Positions 16,671-25,409 of a stretch of DNA of 64,000 nt are shown here, piece by piece. Below the pieces are notes generated by a model. The model had not been told where the DNA came from. It worked only from the letters and a program-made list of their open reading frames with translations, and made no database searches. Location: the NCBI GenBank assembly GCA_965220695.1, contig OZ244838.1, positions 62,001-126,000 of the forward strand. Reading direction: 5' to 3'. Source of the stretch: UBA9620 sp965220695. Lineage in GTDB: Bacteria; Acidobacteriota; Vicinamibacteria; Vicinamibacterales; UBA8438. Position 1 is the first letter of the stretch, and each line of letters begins with the position of its first letter. The position numbers and the translations under genes were made by a program.

Positions 16671-17276
16671 ATGATCCATCTGACTGAAATTGTGGCCGAT
16701 GCGCTGCGGAACGCCCGTCACGCCAAGGGTCTCAATCAGCGCGAGCTGAGCGCCAGATCCGGCGTGCCGCAGGGCCATATCTCGAAGATCGAGAACGGCG
16801 CCGTCGATCTCAGGGCGTCGAGCCTGGTCGCGCTGGCCCGCGCCCTGGATCTGGAGTTGATGCTCGTGCCCCGCAAGTCCGTGTCGGCGGTTCAGTCGAT
16901 TGCCGGCAACGCCGCGGCCGGCGCTGCGCAGGATGGCAGGGCGGCCCGCCAGGTCCACACGGAGCTGTCACGTCTGCAAGCCGCGATCGACAATCTGCCC
17001 ACCGACCAGATGTCCAGAACCGAAGTGGCGCAGTTTCAGCGTGACGTGCGCGAGCTTGGGTACTTCCGGCCCGCCATGATCGATCTCCAGGCCATCCGGC
17101 ATGCCAATCGGACGGTCAAGGCGTTCTCGAACGGCGCCGGCGCTCGCGGTGCGTTCCGCCAAGCCATGTTCCAGCTCCGCACGCTGCGTGATGCGCTCGC
17201 GCAGGGCCGGGTCGCGAGCGATGACACCGCATCCGTGCGCCCGGCCTACAGCCTCGACGATGACGAGAATGGCTGA
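16671..17276 (+). CDS. XRE-family regulator, HipB-like, without HipA
   Basis: 201 residues. The N-terminal helix-turn-helix (about 8-65) reads LRNARHAKGLNQRELSARSG and ISKIENGAVDLRASSLVALA, then LELMLVPRKSVSAVQSI, wording typical of HipB-type antitoxins. The C-terminal 120 residues (helical, RTEVAQFQRDVRELGYFR) are not part of HipB and are unfamiliar to me. No HipA kinase follows: the next gene is on the other strand 60 bp away. It may be an orphan antitoxin or an independent repressor acting on the AT-rich dyad upstream. Confidence 0.75.
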   Translation: MIHLTEIVADALRNARHAKGLNQRELSARSGVPQGHISKIENGAVDLRASSLVALARALDLELMLVPRKSVSAVQSIAGNAAAGAAQDGRAARQVHTELSRLQAAIDNLPTDQMSRTEVAQFQRDVRELGYFRPAMIDLQAIRHANRTVKAFSNGAGARGAFRQAMFQLRTLRDALAQGRVASDDTASVRPAYSLDDDENG

Positions 17277-17336
17277 CCTTTGAAGACGATTCCCATCGCC
17301 TGACCGGAGCAATGTGCAGGGCGCAGCGCCGGTGGG

Positions 17337-18329
17337 TCAGTCCTTCAGACACCCGTTGAACCACTCGCGCGCCATCTCGGCCGACTCGTCGAACGCCTCG
17401 CCGTAGATGCCGTAGTGCGTGATACCCGGGATGACGCGGTACTCGGCGCGCGCGCCGTTGGCCTGCGCGCGCGTGACCGCCAGTTCGCCGGCGCGGTGGC
17501 GGTCGAAGAGCTCCTCGTTCTCGGCATCGATGACCAGCAGCGGAATGCTGATGCGGCCGGCGTCGTTGACGGGCTGATACTCGATGACCTTGTCGAGATG
17601 CGCCCAGCCGTTCAGATTGGGCGCCTTGTCGGTGCCCTGCGGCAGCGGCGCGATCTCGCCGCGCGCGCGGCGGACCGCCTGCTGCCGCGCGTATTGCTCG
17701 ATATCGACGCCGCTGCCCTCCCACGACGTGCGCGCGAGGTCGAGCGAGTCGGCGGCGGCGACCTGACCGACGGCGCACGCGGCCCGCGGCTCGTTGGCGG
17801 CCACCCAGATGGCGTGCGCGCCCGAGTAGCTCGATCCCCAGTAGCCGAGCCGGTCGAGGTCGACGTTCGGCTCGCCCTCGATGAAGTCGAACGCCCGCCG
17901 GATGTCGAGCGTCTGGTCGATCGGATCGACCACGCGCCGGATCTCCCGTGCGGTGACCCGCACCTCGCCATCGTCGCCGCGCTCCGGCATGTCGCCGATG
18001 ACGACGAGCTTGCCGTCGCTCTCGCCCCATCCCCGGTAGTCGAACGCGAGCACCACGAATCCGTCCGCCGCGAACGTCGCCGCGTTGCGGACCAGGCCCG
18101 CCTTGGTGCCGCCCCAGCCGTGGCTCATGACGATGGCGGGCAGCGGCCGGTCGCCGCCGTCGGCCGGCCGGTAGAGGTCGCCGGCCATGCGCGTGCCCTC
18201 GCTCCAGATATCGACGGCCCGCTGCAGCACGCCGTCGGGCAACGCCGGACGGCGCTGCGCGCCGGTCGCGGACGACAGGAGCAGCACGACAGCGATCAGC
18301 AAAACGACGACAGCGCGCATGGTGCGCAT
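17337..18329 (-). CDS. Secreted alpha/beta hydrolase (dienelactone-hydrolase/S15-like)
   Basis: 330 residues from the ATG with GGGAGG seven bases upstream. A signal peptide (MRTMRAVVVLLIAVVLLLSS, cleavage near ATGA-Q) targets the periplasm. The hydrolase core has the oxyanion segment IVMSHGWGGTKAG, AFDYRGWGESDGK, and a nucleophile elbow GYWGSSYSGAHA (G-x-S-Y-x-G form, as in S15/CocE-like esterases), with candidate Asp in VIDAENEELF and His in GITHYGIYGEAF. The likely reaction is hydrolysis of an ester or peptide; substrate unknown. Confidence 0.85.
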   Translation of the reverse strand: MRTMRAVVVLLIAVVLLLSSATGAQRRPALPDGVLQRAVDIWSEGTRMAGDLYRPADGGDRPLPAIVMSHGWGGTKAGLVRNAATFAADGFVVLAFDYRGWGESDGKLVVIGDMPERGDDGEVRVTAREIRRVVDPIDQTLDIRRAFDFIEGEPNVDLDRLGYWGSSYSGAHAIWVAANEPRAACAVGQVAAADSLDLARTSWEGSGVDIEQYARQQAVRRARGEIAPLPQGTDKAPNLNGWAHLDKVIEYQPVNDAGRISIPLLVIDAENEELFDRHRAGELAVTRAQANGARAEYRVIPGITHYGIYGEAFDESAEMAREWFNGCLKD

Positions 18330-18569
18330 AGGAGCCTCCCTGGTGGGCCGAATGACTTCCACAAGCATGCCAAGATGGCGCCCCGAAGTCGAGCGGCGAC
18401 CGATGAGAACGGCCGATTGGCGGACTGCACCGGAGCTGTTGCCACGGGCGGCTTGTTTCGTCTGAAGGGTCGGTACATCAACGACACGTGATTCGAGGGT
18501 GCCAACACACGCCGTGTCCCGGTCTGGACGACTGGTTCTCCCGCCGCGTTGCGGCCACAATGGGTCGGC

Positions 18570-19385
18570 ATGAGCAGAACGACATCGCCGCCGGCGGACC
18601 GGCGAGCTGGCGCGGCGGACCAATCGGCGCCCATCCTGGAGCACGATCCTGCGACTGAATCGGTCCTCGAACCGGGCAGGATTCCCGCACTGGCGGGTAT
18701 CGCCGAGCGCTGCGTGCTCTGCTTCTTTCATGACGCGGTCGCAACGATGGTGTCCGGCGGATCGGCCGAGAAAGTGACGGAGCTGCAATCGGAGATGGGT
18801 CCGCAGCCGGTGTACGAATTCGAGGAGTCGGGCCGGCGTCTCACGCTGGTTCAACCCGGTTTGGGCGCGCCGTTTTCGGCGGCGTTCATGGAGGAGTTGA
18901 TCGCGCTCGGGTGTCGGCACTTTATCGCCTGCGGCGGCGCGGGCGTGCTGCGTGGCGACATTGTGGTCGGCCACCTGGTCGTGCCGACGGCCGCAGTGCG
19001 CGACGAGGGAACCTCGTATCACTACTTTCCGCCGGCGCGGGAGTTGACGCCGACGCCCGCGGCGGTGACCGCCATTCGGACCGTGCTGGACGAGACGGGG
19101 ATTGGATACCTGACGGGAAAGACCTGGACCACGGACGGGTTGTATCGGGAAACGCCCGGCAAAGTCGCCCGCCGCCGCGCCGAGGGCTGTCTGACGGTGG
19201 AAATGGAATGCTCGGCCCTGTGCGCGGTGGCCCGCTTTCGGGGCGTGACGTTCGGGCAGATCCTGTACGGCGGCGACGACGTGAGCGGGCTCGAGTGGGA
19301 CCGGCGCGGCTGGGACCGCCAGACTGAGGTTCGCCAGCGGCTGCTGCATCTGGCCGCGCAGGCTTGCCTGCGAATTCCGGACTGA
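18570..19385 (+). CDS. Nucleoside phosphorylase (uridine/purine phosphorylase family)
   Basis: 271 residues. Family features are VQPGLGAPFSAAFMEELIALG with the phosphate-site Gly-rich turn, ACGGAGVLRGDIVVGHLVVP, the TTDGLYRE segment and the VEMECSALCAVARFRGV motif, whose Met-Glu binds the ribose. It splits a nucleoside with phosphate to base and ribose-1-phosphate in nucleotide salvage. ATG 18570 is used; an upstream ATG at 18549 adds seven residues. Its 3' end forms the first unit of a 58-bp tandem repeat. Confidence 0.85.
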   Translation: MSRTTSPPADRRAGAADQSAPILEHDPATESVLEPGRIPALAGIAERCVLCFFHDAVATMVSGGSAEKVTELQSEMGPQPVYEFEESGRRLTLVQPGLGAPFSAAFMEELIALGCRHFIACGGAGVLRGDIVVGHLVVPTAAVRDEGTSYHYFPPARELTPTPAAVTAIRTVLDETGIGYLTGKTWTTDGLYRETPGKVARRRAEGCLTVEMECSALCAVARFRGVTFGQILYGGDDVSGLEWDRRGWDRQTEVRQRLLHLAAQACLRIPD

Positions 19386-19480
19386 CGTTCGCCAGCGGCT
19401 GCTACATCTGGCCGCGCAGGCTTGCCTGCGAATTCCGGACTGACGTTCGCCAGCGGCTGCTACATCTGGCCGCGCAGGCA
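19329..19480. repeat. 58-bp tandem repeat copied from the phosphorylase 3' end
   Basis: The last 57 bases of the phosphorylase gene including its stop (19329-19386) recur at 19387-19444 almost unchanged (one base differs), and a third, partial copy starts at 19445 and degrades after about 36 bp. The period of 58 bp is not a multiple of three and the later copies follow the stop codon, so they are non-coding. Each unit contains a GCGCAGGC...GCCTGCG dyad that could form a hairpin. Confidence 0.9.
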
Positions 19481-19732
19481 TAGCTGCGGAATCAGAACTC
19501 ACGATCGAGTCCCACCCGCGGGCGATTGCAGCCAGGGAGCCCACCGGCGCGACGGTCACCCGGGCGAGGACACGACGTTGCCTTGTCCCCCGAGCACGGA
19601 TCGGGTTCATAATATGGCCTGTCGTCCGGTGACAAGGCTGTCGGTGCCCGGACACCGGCAGACGTAGAACGGCCGGGAACGCCGCCGCCGTCGAGTGGTG
19701 CGGCAGGCGCGTCGCGGCCCGAGGAGATCGAA

Positions 19733-20680
19733 ATGAGACGCTTTCACTGCCTGCTGGCCGTCACGTTGGCCGGCATCCTGCTGGCCGTCGCCGCCAACGA
19801 GGCGCGCCAGGCCCGCTTCGATATCCGCCCGCTGGAGCTTGCGGACAATCTCTACGTGCTCACGTCCGATCCCGCGGAGCAGGGCATGCGCACCGGGGGG
19901 AACACCGCGGTTTTCGTGATGTCGTCGGGCGTGGCGCTCGTCGACACGAAGATCAGGGGCTACGGCCAGGACATTCTCGCCGAGGTGCGCACGATCACCG
20001 ACAAGCCGGTGACGACCATCATCAACACCCACACGCATTGGGACCACAGCGGCGCCAACACCGAGTTCCCCGACACGATCGACTTCGTGGCGCACGAGAA
20101 CACGGCGCGGCACATGGCGAGTCAGGACTGTGACGACGGCGCCGGGTTCGTGGGCGGCTCGATCAAGAACTGCGAGGCGTTCACGGGCGAGAACCGGAAG
20201 TACCTGCCCAAGACCACGTTCTCGACCCAACGGACGTTGTTCAGCGGTGCCGATCAGATCGACCTGTACTATTTCGGACGCGGCCACACCGACGGCGATA
20301 CGTTCATCGTCTTCCGGGCCGCCCGCACGATGCACGCGGGCGACATGTTCGCCCGCAAGGGCCTGCCGTACATCGACGCGGCCAACACGAACGGCAGTGC
20401 AACCGAGTTCGGCGCGACGCTGCAGAAAGTGGTCGACGGCGTCCAGGGCGTGGACACGATCATCCCCGGGCACGCAGACGACCCGCTGACCTGGAGCGAC
20501 CTCGTCGACTATGCCGGGTTCTACAACGACCTGCTGACCAGGGCGCAGCAGGGGAAGGCCAGCGGTCGCAGCGTGGCGGAGTTCGTGGACAGCTATTCGG
20601 CGCCGGACAGGTATAGCGACTTCCAGGTGGCGGCGGACCGGCTCCGAACCATTGCACAGCACATATACGACGGGCAGTAG
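19733..20680 (+). CDS. Secreted metallo-beta-lactamase-fold hydrolase
   Basis: 315 residues with a signal peptide (FHCLLAVTLAGILLAVAA). The zinc motif HTHWDHSG (HxHxDH type) follows the core strand TTIINT, and further ligands are likely in YFGRGHTDGDTFIV, MHAGDMFARKG and the IIPGHADDP His. This belongs to the broad MBL-fold family including glyoxalase II and secreted lactonases. The plausible role is hydrolysis of a periplasmic ester or thioester. A quinoprotein gene follows 27 bp downstream on the same strand, so the two may be co-transcribed. Confidence 0.88.
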   Translation: MRRFHCLLAVTLAGILLAVAANEARQARFDIRPLELADNLYVLTSDPAEQGMRTGGNTAVFVMSSGVALVDTKIRGYGQDILAEVRTITDKPVTTIINTHTHWDHSGANTEFPDTIDFVAHENTARHMASQDCDDGAGFVGGSIKNCEAFTGENRKYLPKTTFSTQRTLFSGADQIDLYYFGRGHTDGDTFIVFRAARTMHAGDMFARKGLPYIDAANTNGSATEFGATLQKVVDGVQGVDTIIPGHADDPLTWSDLVDYAGFYNDLLTRAQQGKASGRSVAEFVDSYSAPDRYSDFQVAADRLRTIAQHIYDGQ

Positions 20681-20707
20681 CCTCCCTGCGACGCGTGGTG
20701 GTCCGAT

Positions 20708-22717
20708 ATGAGAAGCACACCAGACACGACCGAGGCGCAGGCGCGCCGGCTGGCGTCCGCGCACCGCCGGCGGGTCGGGCTGCCGATCTGGCTGCTGGGC
20801 GCGGCGCTCGCGCTTCTGCCCGCCGGCGCAGCGGGAGGGCAGCCAGGGGCGAGCGGCGGCGATGCGCTGGTGGAATGGCCGTACGTCGGGGGGGACAGCG
20901 CGAACAGCCGGTTCTCGGCGGCCGAGACGTTGACGCCGGCGAACGTGAGCCAGTTGCAGGCGGTCTGGTCGTGGCGTCCCGCGGACCGGCCGCGGCAGGA
21001 ATTCGGCACCGTGCCCGGAAACTTTACCAGCACGCCGCTCATGATCGACAACACGGTGTATGTGAGCTCGAACTACAACCGCGTCGCCGCGCTGGACGCC
21101 GCCACCGGCGCCGTCAAGTGGATCTTCGACCCCAGGGCCTACGCCGACGGCATGCCGGCGCTCGGCGGCGGCTTCCGTCACCGCGGGGTGACGATGTGGC
21201 GGGACGGGGAGGACCTGCGCATCTTCCTGGCGAGCCGGCACCGCCTGTTCTGTCTCGACGCGGCGACCGGTGAGGTGCTGCCGGCGTTCGGCGACGACGG
21301 GGTCGTCGACCTGAGCCAGGATCTGATCTGGCCGATCGATCGCAGCCATTTCGAGTTCAACGCGGCGCCGGTGGTCTACAAGAACCTGGTGATCGTGGGT
21401 AGCGCGGTGGGCGACCGCGTCATCTACCGGCGTGCCCCTCCTGGCGACGTGCGCGCCTACGACACGCGCACCGGCGCGCTCGTCTGGAGCTTCCACCCCA
21501 TCCCCCAGGAGGGGGAATTCGGGAGCCAGACCTGGGAGAACGAGGCGTGGCGCTACACCGGCGCCACCAACGTCTGGGCCGGCATGACCGTCGATGAGGC
21601 GCGCGAGCTGGTCTTCCTCCCCGTCGGCAACCCCACCAACGTCTACTACGGCGGGCTGCGGCTGGGGGACAACCTGTTCGCCGAAAGCTTGGTCGCGCTC
21701 GACGCGAATACGGGCGAGCGGGAATGGCATTTCCAGTTCGTGCATCACGGGCTCTGGGATTACGACCTGCCGACGCAGCCGATGCTGACGCCGATCACGG
21801 TCGACGGCCGGCAGGTTGAGGCCGTCACGCAGATCACGAAGCAGGGTCTGGTCTTCGTCTTCGACCGCGTCACGGGTGATCCGGTCTGGCCCATCGAGGA
21901 GCGGCCGGTGCCGCAGAGCGATGTGCCGGGCGAGCGCACGTCGCCCACGCAGCCGTTCCCGACCCGGCCCCCCGCGCTGCTTCCCACGCTGGGCATGGCG
22001 CCGGACGACGCTTTCGACCTGACGCCGGCCCTGCAGGCGGCGGCGCAGGAGGCGATGGGCGCCTTCCGCATCGGTCCGCTCTTCACCCCGCCCAGCCTCG
22101 AGGGGACGCTCGTGCGGCCGGGCGGCGGCGGCGTCGCCAACTGGGGCGGCGGCGCGTTCGACCCTGAGACCGGGTTGCTCTACGTCAAGGCCTCGAACGT
22201 GGCCGCCGTGATGCGCCTGGCGAAGTTCGACCCCGACACGACGACCAATCCGTTCGCCGACACCACGGACCCGGACTTCGTCGGCTATGACGCCGATCTG
22301 GGTGGGCGCGCGATCTTCGAGGGCGGCATCCCGTTGAACAAGCCGCCGTACGCCTACCTTGTGGCGCTCGACCTGAACCGCGGAGACCTCGCCTGGCGGG
22401 TCCCGTTCGGACGCGGGAGCGACAGCTTGCGCAGGCATCCGGCGCTGCAGGGCGTCGACCTGCCGGACCGGCTCGGCACACCCGGGGCGCCAGGCGCGAT
22501 CGTCACCAAGGGGGGGCTCGTGTTCCTCGGCGGCGGAGAGAACGCGCTCTACGCTTTCGACAAGCAGACCGGCCGCGAGCTCTGGTCGGCCGAGCTTCCG
22601 CAGCGGTCGTCCGCCACCCCGATGACCTACCAGACCAGCGACGGACGCCAGTTCGTGCTCATCGCGACCGGCTCCGGGGCGAGCCAGGAGCTCGTCGCGT
22701 TCGCGACCCCCGAATAG
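20708..22717 (+). CDS. PQQ-dependent dehydrogenase, second quinoprotein
   Basis: 669 residues; N-terminal hydrophobic segment (LPIWLLGAALALLPAGAAGG) after a basic stretch, consistent with export. PQQ-propeller motifs include WPYVGGDSANSRFSAAE, ALDAATGAVKWIFDP, FVHHGLWDYDLPTQPML, FDRVTGDPVWPIEERPVP and GGAFDPETGLLYVK. It is paralogous to the gene at 6640-8646 but diverged. No cytochrome c CxxCH is present. It probably oxidises an alcohol or sugar in the periplasm. It follows the MBL-fold gene by 27 bp. Confidence 0.88.
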   Translation: MRSTPDTTEAQARRLASAHRRRVGLPIWLLGAALALLPAGAAGGQPGASGGDALVEWPYVGGDSANSRFSAAETLTPANVSQLQAVWSWRPADRPRQEFGTVPGNFTSTPLMIDNTVYVSSNYNRVAALDAATGAVKWIFDPRAYADGMPALGGGFRHRGVTMWRDGEDLRIFLASRHRLFCLDAATGEVLPAFGDDGVVDLSQDLIWPIDRSHFEFNAAPVVYKNLVIVGSAVGDRVIYRRAPPGDVRAYDTRTGALVWSFHPIPQEGEFGSQTWENEAWRYTGATNVWAGMTVDEARELVFLPVGNPTNVYYGGLRLGDNLFAESLVALDANTGEREWHFQFVHHGLWDYDLPTQPMLTPITVDGRQVEAVTQITKQGLVFVFDRVTGDPVWPIEERPVPQSDVPGERTSPTQPFPTRPPALLPTLGMAPDDAFDLTPALQAAAQEAMGAFRIGPLFTPPSLEGTLVRPGGGGVANWGGGAFDPETGLLYVKASNVAAVMRLAKFDPDTTTNPFADTTDPDFVGYDADLGGRAIFEGGIPLNKPPYAYLVALDLNRGDLAWRVPFGRGSDSLRRHPALQGVDLPDRLGTPGAPGAIVTKGGLVFLGGGENALYAFDKQTGRELWSAELPQRSSATPMTYQTSDGRQFVLIATGSGASQELVAFATPE

Positions 22718-22755
22718 GTGCAGGCGGCGGCGGAGTCGCGCTGGGTGACACTATG

Positions 22756-22776
22756 ATGACCATGGTCATGACCATG
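22756..22776. promoter_or_regulatory. Overlapping perfect palindromes upstream of the Phd/PIN pair
   Basis: ATGACCATGGTCAT (22756-22769) and CATGGTCATGACCATG (22761-22776) are both exact palindromes sharing nine bases, 39 bp before the antitoxin start. Phd/YefM antitoxins bind repeated palindromes at their own promoters, so this is the likely autoregulatory operator of the downstream pair. Confidence 0.65.
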
Positions 22777-22814
22777 ATATTATCTTCAGCGACGACGAGA
22801 CGGGACGGCCTGAT

Positions 22815-23090
22815 ATGAACAGCGGCAAAAGGACCGGCGCCCGGACCATCAAGGCGTCGGAGTTCAAGGCGAAGTGCCTCAAGCTGATGGACGAGGTCGC
22901 GGAGAGCGGCGCTGAGATTGTCATCACCAAGAACGGCCGTCCGGTCTCGCGGCTCCTGCCGTACCGGGAAAAACCGAAGAGCCTATTTGGCATCGACCGG
23001 GGAAGAATCAAGATACTTGGCGACATCATCGAGCCTCTGGATGTGGAGTGGAAGGCCGAGACCGGCAAGACTTGGGACGGCGACCGGTGA
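22815..23090 (+). CDS. Phd/YefM-family antitoxin
   Basis: 91 residues. The N-terminal Phd fold is recognisable: TIKASEFKAKCLKLMDEVA, then IVITKNGRPVSRLLPY. The C-terminal tail (DIIEPLDVEWKAETGK) would bind the toxin. By family it neutralises the downstream PIN protein and represses transcription at the palindromes upstream. The stop overlaps the toxin start (GTGA). Confidence 0.88.
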   Translation: MNSGKRTGARTIKASEFKAKCLKLMDEVAESGAEIVITKNGRPVSRLLPYREKPKSLFGIDRGRIKILGDIIEPLDVEWKAETGKTWDGDR

Positions 23091-23485
23091 TTCTCCTTGA
23101 TACGCATGTCATGCTGTGGCTGAGATTGGGCGAGGCCCGATTGGGCACCCGCGCTCAATTCGAGATCGACGAGGCATGGCAGGCAGGCGAAGTTGGCGTG
23201 TCCGCAATCTCATTCTGGGAAATCGCGATGCTGAGGGAGACAGGTCGGATCGAGTTCGCTGAAGATGTCAGCTTCTGGCGTCGGGAGCAATTGGAACAGG
23301 GCGTGGTCGAATTGCCGATTGATGGCGAGATTGGAATCCGCGCCGCCGAGCTCGTGGACTTCCATGCCGATCCAGCCGACCGCCTCATCGTCGCCACTGC
23401 GCTGGAAGGTCATCGATTGGTGACCGCCGACCATCTGATACTCGACTGGCCCGGCCAACTGAACCGATTGCGGGCAACGGAGTGA
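23087..23485 (+). CDS. PIN-domain toxin (VapC-like)
   Basis: 132 residues from a GTG overlapping the antitoxin stop. PIN signature: ILLDTHVMLWLRLGEARLG with the first Asp, SAISFWEIAML with the Glu, and DPADRLIVATALE with the Asp pair near the C-terminus, followed by LVTADHLIL. The HTHxxLW-like start (DTHVMLWL) is typical of PIN toxins paired with Phd antitoxins. Predicted endoribonuclease. Confidence 0.88.
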   Translation: MILLDTHVMLWLRLGEARLGTRAQFEIDEAWQAGEVGVSAISFWEIAMLRETGRIEFAEDVSFWRREQLEQGVVELPIDGEIGIRAAELVDFHADPADRLIVATALEGHRLVTADHLILDWPGQLNRLRATE

Positions 23486-23795
23486 GGGACAGTCCCCGGT
23501 CCGCCGGTCAAGGTTCGACAACAATCAAGCCGTCGAAATACCGGCGGTAGAAACCCTGTTTCGTTGCACCGGGACGGCGGAATACACTCGCTGCAGACAT
23601 GCCCCAGCGCGAACAGATCGAAGCGGTTGAGAAACGCCGCGCCCTTCAGGAGCGGCTGGACGTCGAGGCGGCCTGACCGCCGCGCACGCATCAGGTTGGT
23701 GTCAGGGGGATCGGAAGATCCCGATGCTCCGAACGATGCCGCGGATGCCCCGCTGTAGTCCCCGTCGCGGAACCGCGTACGTAACCGGGCCCGGG
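23486..23795. other. 310-bp intergenic region
   Basis: No convincing gene. A 25-codon frame at 23599-23676 (MPQREQIEAVEKRRALQERL...) is helical and charged and could be a leftover of a larger coding sequence, but it has no ribosome site or family. The region lies between two convergent transcripts and may hold their terminators; no strong hairpin plus T-run was found. Confidence 0.35.
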
Positions 23796-25352
23796 TCAGT
23801 CGCTGCCCCCCGGCTGCTGGCGCGTCTTTTCGTGCATCTTGCCGAGCGCCTCGGGGAGATCGATGCCGGCCTGCTTGGCCAGCTCGTGGATGGGCGGCAG
23901 CGCGCCGATCAGCCCACGCAGGAAGTGGGCGGTGGCGCCGCCGCCGTCCTGGCCGTTCGCTCCCGAGTCCCAGACGGTGACCTTGTCGATCTTCAGGTTC
24001 TGGATCGCCTTCACCTGCTCGGCCACCAGGTCCGGCAAGCGCTCGATGAGCAGCAGGACCGGCGCCAGGTCCTTCCGCTCGCCGCAGATGCGGAGCAGGT
24101 TCTCGTAACCGCCGGCCTTCGCGTCGAGCACCTTGCGTATGCCCTCGGCCTCGGCCAGGTAGCGCGCCAGCACGCCGTCGGCGTCACCCTGGGCGATGCG
24201 GCGAATCCGTTCCGCTTCGGCGTCGGCGTCGATCTCGACTTTCTTGCGTTCGATCTGCTGCTGGGCGATCTGCTCCTTCTCGAGCTTGGCGAGCTCCTGG
24301 TCGGTCTCGGCCTTGAGCACGTCGCGGGCGGCGTTGGCCAGCGCCACTTCGCCGCGCCGCCGCGCGTCGGCGCGCCGTTCGGCCAGACTCGCCTCGTAAT
24401 CGGCGATGTTCGCCTTCGACTCGTTCTCTCCCTGCACGGCGGACGCTTCGAGCGTGGCGACCTTGACGCGCTGGTCCAATTCGGCCTGCTTCTTGCCCTG
24501 GACGGCCAGGGCTTCCTGTTCGGCGACGACGATCTCCTGCTCCCGCGTCGCATTCGCTTCACCCGAGACACCCTCCGCCTCGAACTTCGCGACCTTGACG
24601 CGCTGGTCCCGTTCGGCCTGCTTCTGCCCGGCCATCGAGTCGGCCTGCTGCCGGGCGACTTCGACCGACATCTCGCGATTCGCGCTCGCTTCGCCGATCG
24701 ACCCGGACCGATCGGCATCGGCCACCTCGACCTTGGCCTGGTTGATCGCGTCCGACGCCGCCTTGCGGCCGAGCGCCGCGATGTAGCCCGATTCGTCGGT
24801 GATGTCGCGGACGTTGACGTTGATCAGCTCCAGACCGATCTTGTTCACCTCGGTGCTGACGTTCTTGTTGACGAGATCGAGGAACTTCTCGCGGTCCTGG
24901 TTGATCTCCTCGATGGAGAGCGTCGCGATGACCAGACGCATCTGCCCGAGGATGATGTCGCTGGCCTGTGCGGCGACCTGGTTGTCCTTCAGCCCAAGCA
25001 GACGCTCGGCCGCGTTGTTCATGATGTCGGGCGCCGTCGAGATGCCGATGGTGAACGTGGACGGCACGTTCACGCGGATGTTCTTCTTCGAGAGCGCGCT
25101 CGTGAGGTCGATCTCGATCGTCATCGGCTCCAGGTTGAGATAGGCGTAATTCTGAAGCAGCGGGACGATGAAGGTACCGCCGCCGTGCAGGCAGCGGGCG
25201 GCCCGCGGTCCGGAGACCTTGCCGTAGACGACCAGCACGCGGTTGGACGGGCACCGGCGGTACTGCCGCGTCAGCATCGTCAGCACGAACAGGATCAGCA
25301 TGACGATGGTGGCCACCACGCCGAGGGTGCCGAAGCTGAAGATCTGGTCCAT
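23796..25352 (-). CDS. Flotillin-family SPFH protein
   Basis: 518 residues. An N-terminal membrane helix (LGVVATIVMLILFVLTML) is followed by an SPFH/band-7 domain (about 30-190: VLVVYGKVSGPRAARCLHGG, FIVPLLQNYAYLNLEPMTIE) and a long Ala/Glu/Lys-rich coiled coil (about 200-440) of repeated KQAELDQRVKVA-like segments, then a flotillin C-terminal region (VLDAKAGGYENLLRICGERK). Flotillins organise membrane microdomains and fluidity. It lies downstream of an NfeD-like gene, the conserved flotillin/NfeD partnership. Confidence 0.92.
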   Translation of the reverse strand: MDQIFSFGTLGVVATIVMLILFVLTMLTRQYRRCPSNRVLVVYGKVSGPRAARCLHGGGTFIVPLLQNYAYLNLEPMTIEIDLTSALSKKNIRVNVPSTFTIGISTAPDIMNNAAERLLGLKDNQVAAQASDIILGQMRLVIATLSIEEINQDREKFLDLVNKNVSTEVNKIGLELINVNVRDITDESGYIAALGRKAASDAINQAKVEVADADRSGSIGEASANREMSVEVARQQADSMAGQKQAERDQRVKVAKFEAEGVSGEANATREQEIVVAEQEALAVQGKKQAELDQRVKVATLEASAVQGENESKANIADYEASLAERRADARRRGEVALANAARDVLKAETDQELAKLEKEQIAQQQIERKKVEIDADAEAERIRRIAQGDADGVLARYLAEAEGIRKVLDAKAGGYENLLRICGERKDLAPVLLLIERLPDLVAEQVKAIQNLKIDKVTVWDSGANGQDGGGATAHFLRGLIGALPPIHELAKQAGIDLPEALGKMHEKTRQQPGGSD

Positions 25353-25409
25353 GTCGTTGAGTGTCCTCTCTCAGGAATCAGACGCCCCGTAGGCGTCTAC
25401 TTGATGCGT

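Noticed and set aside
19329..19480. 58-bp tandem repeats as a possible CRISPR array
   Set aside because: The units abut without spacers, derive from coding sequence and number only three; there are no cas genes.
17337..19655. 772-residue hydrolase fusion
   Set aside because: The extension upstream of 18329 is a chance open frame opposite the phosphorylase gene; the signal peptide and ribosome site place the start at 18329.
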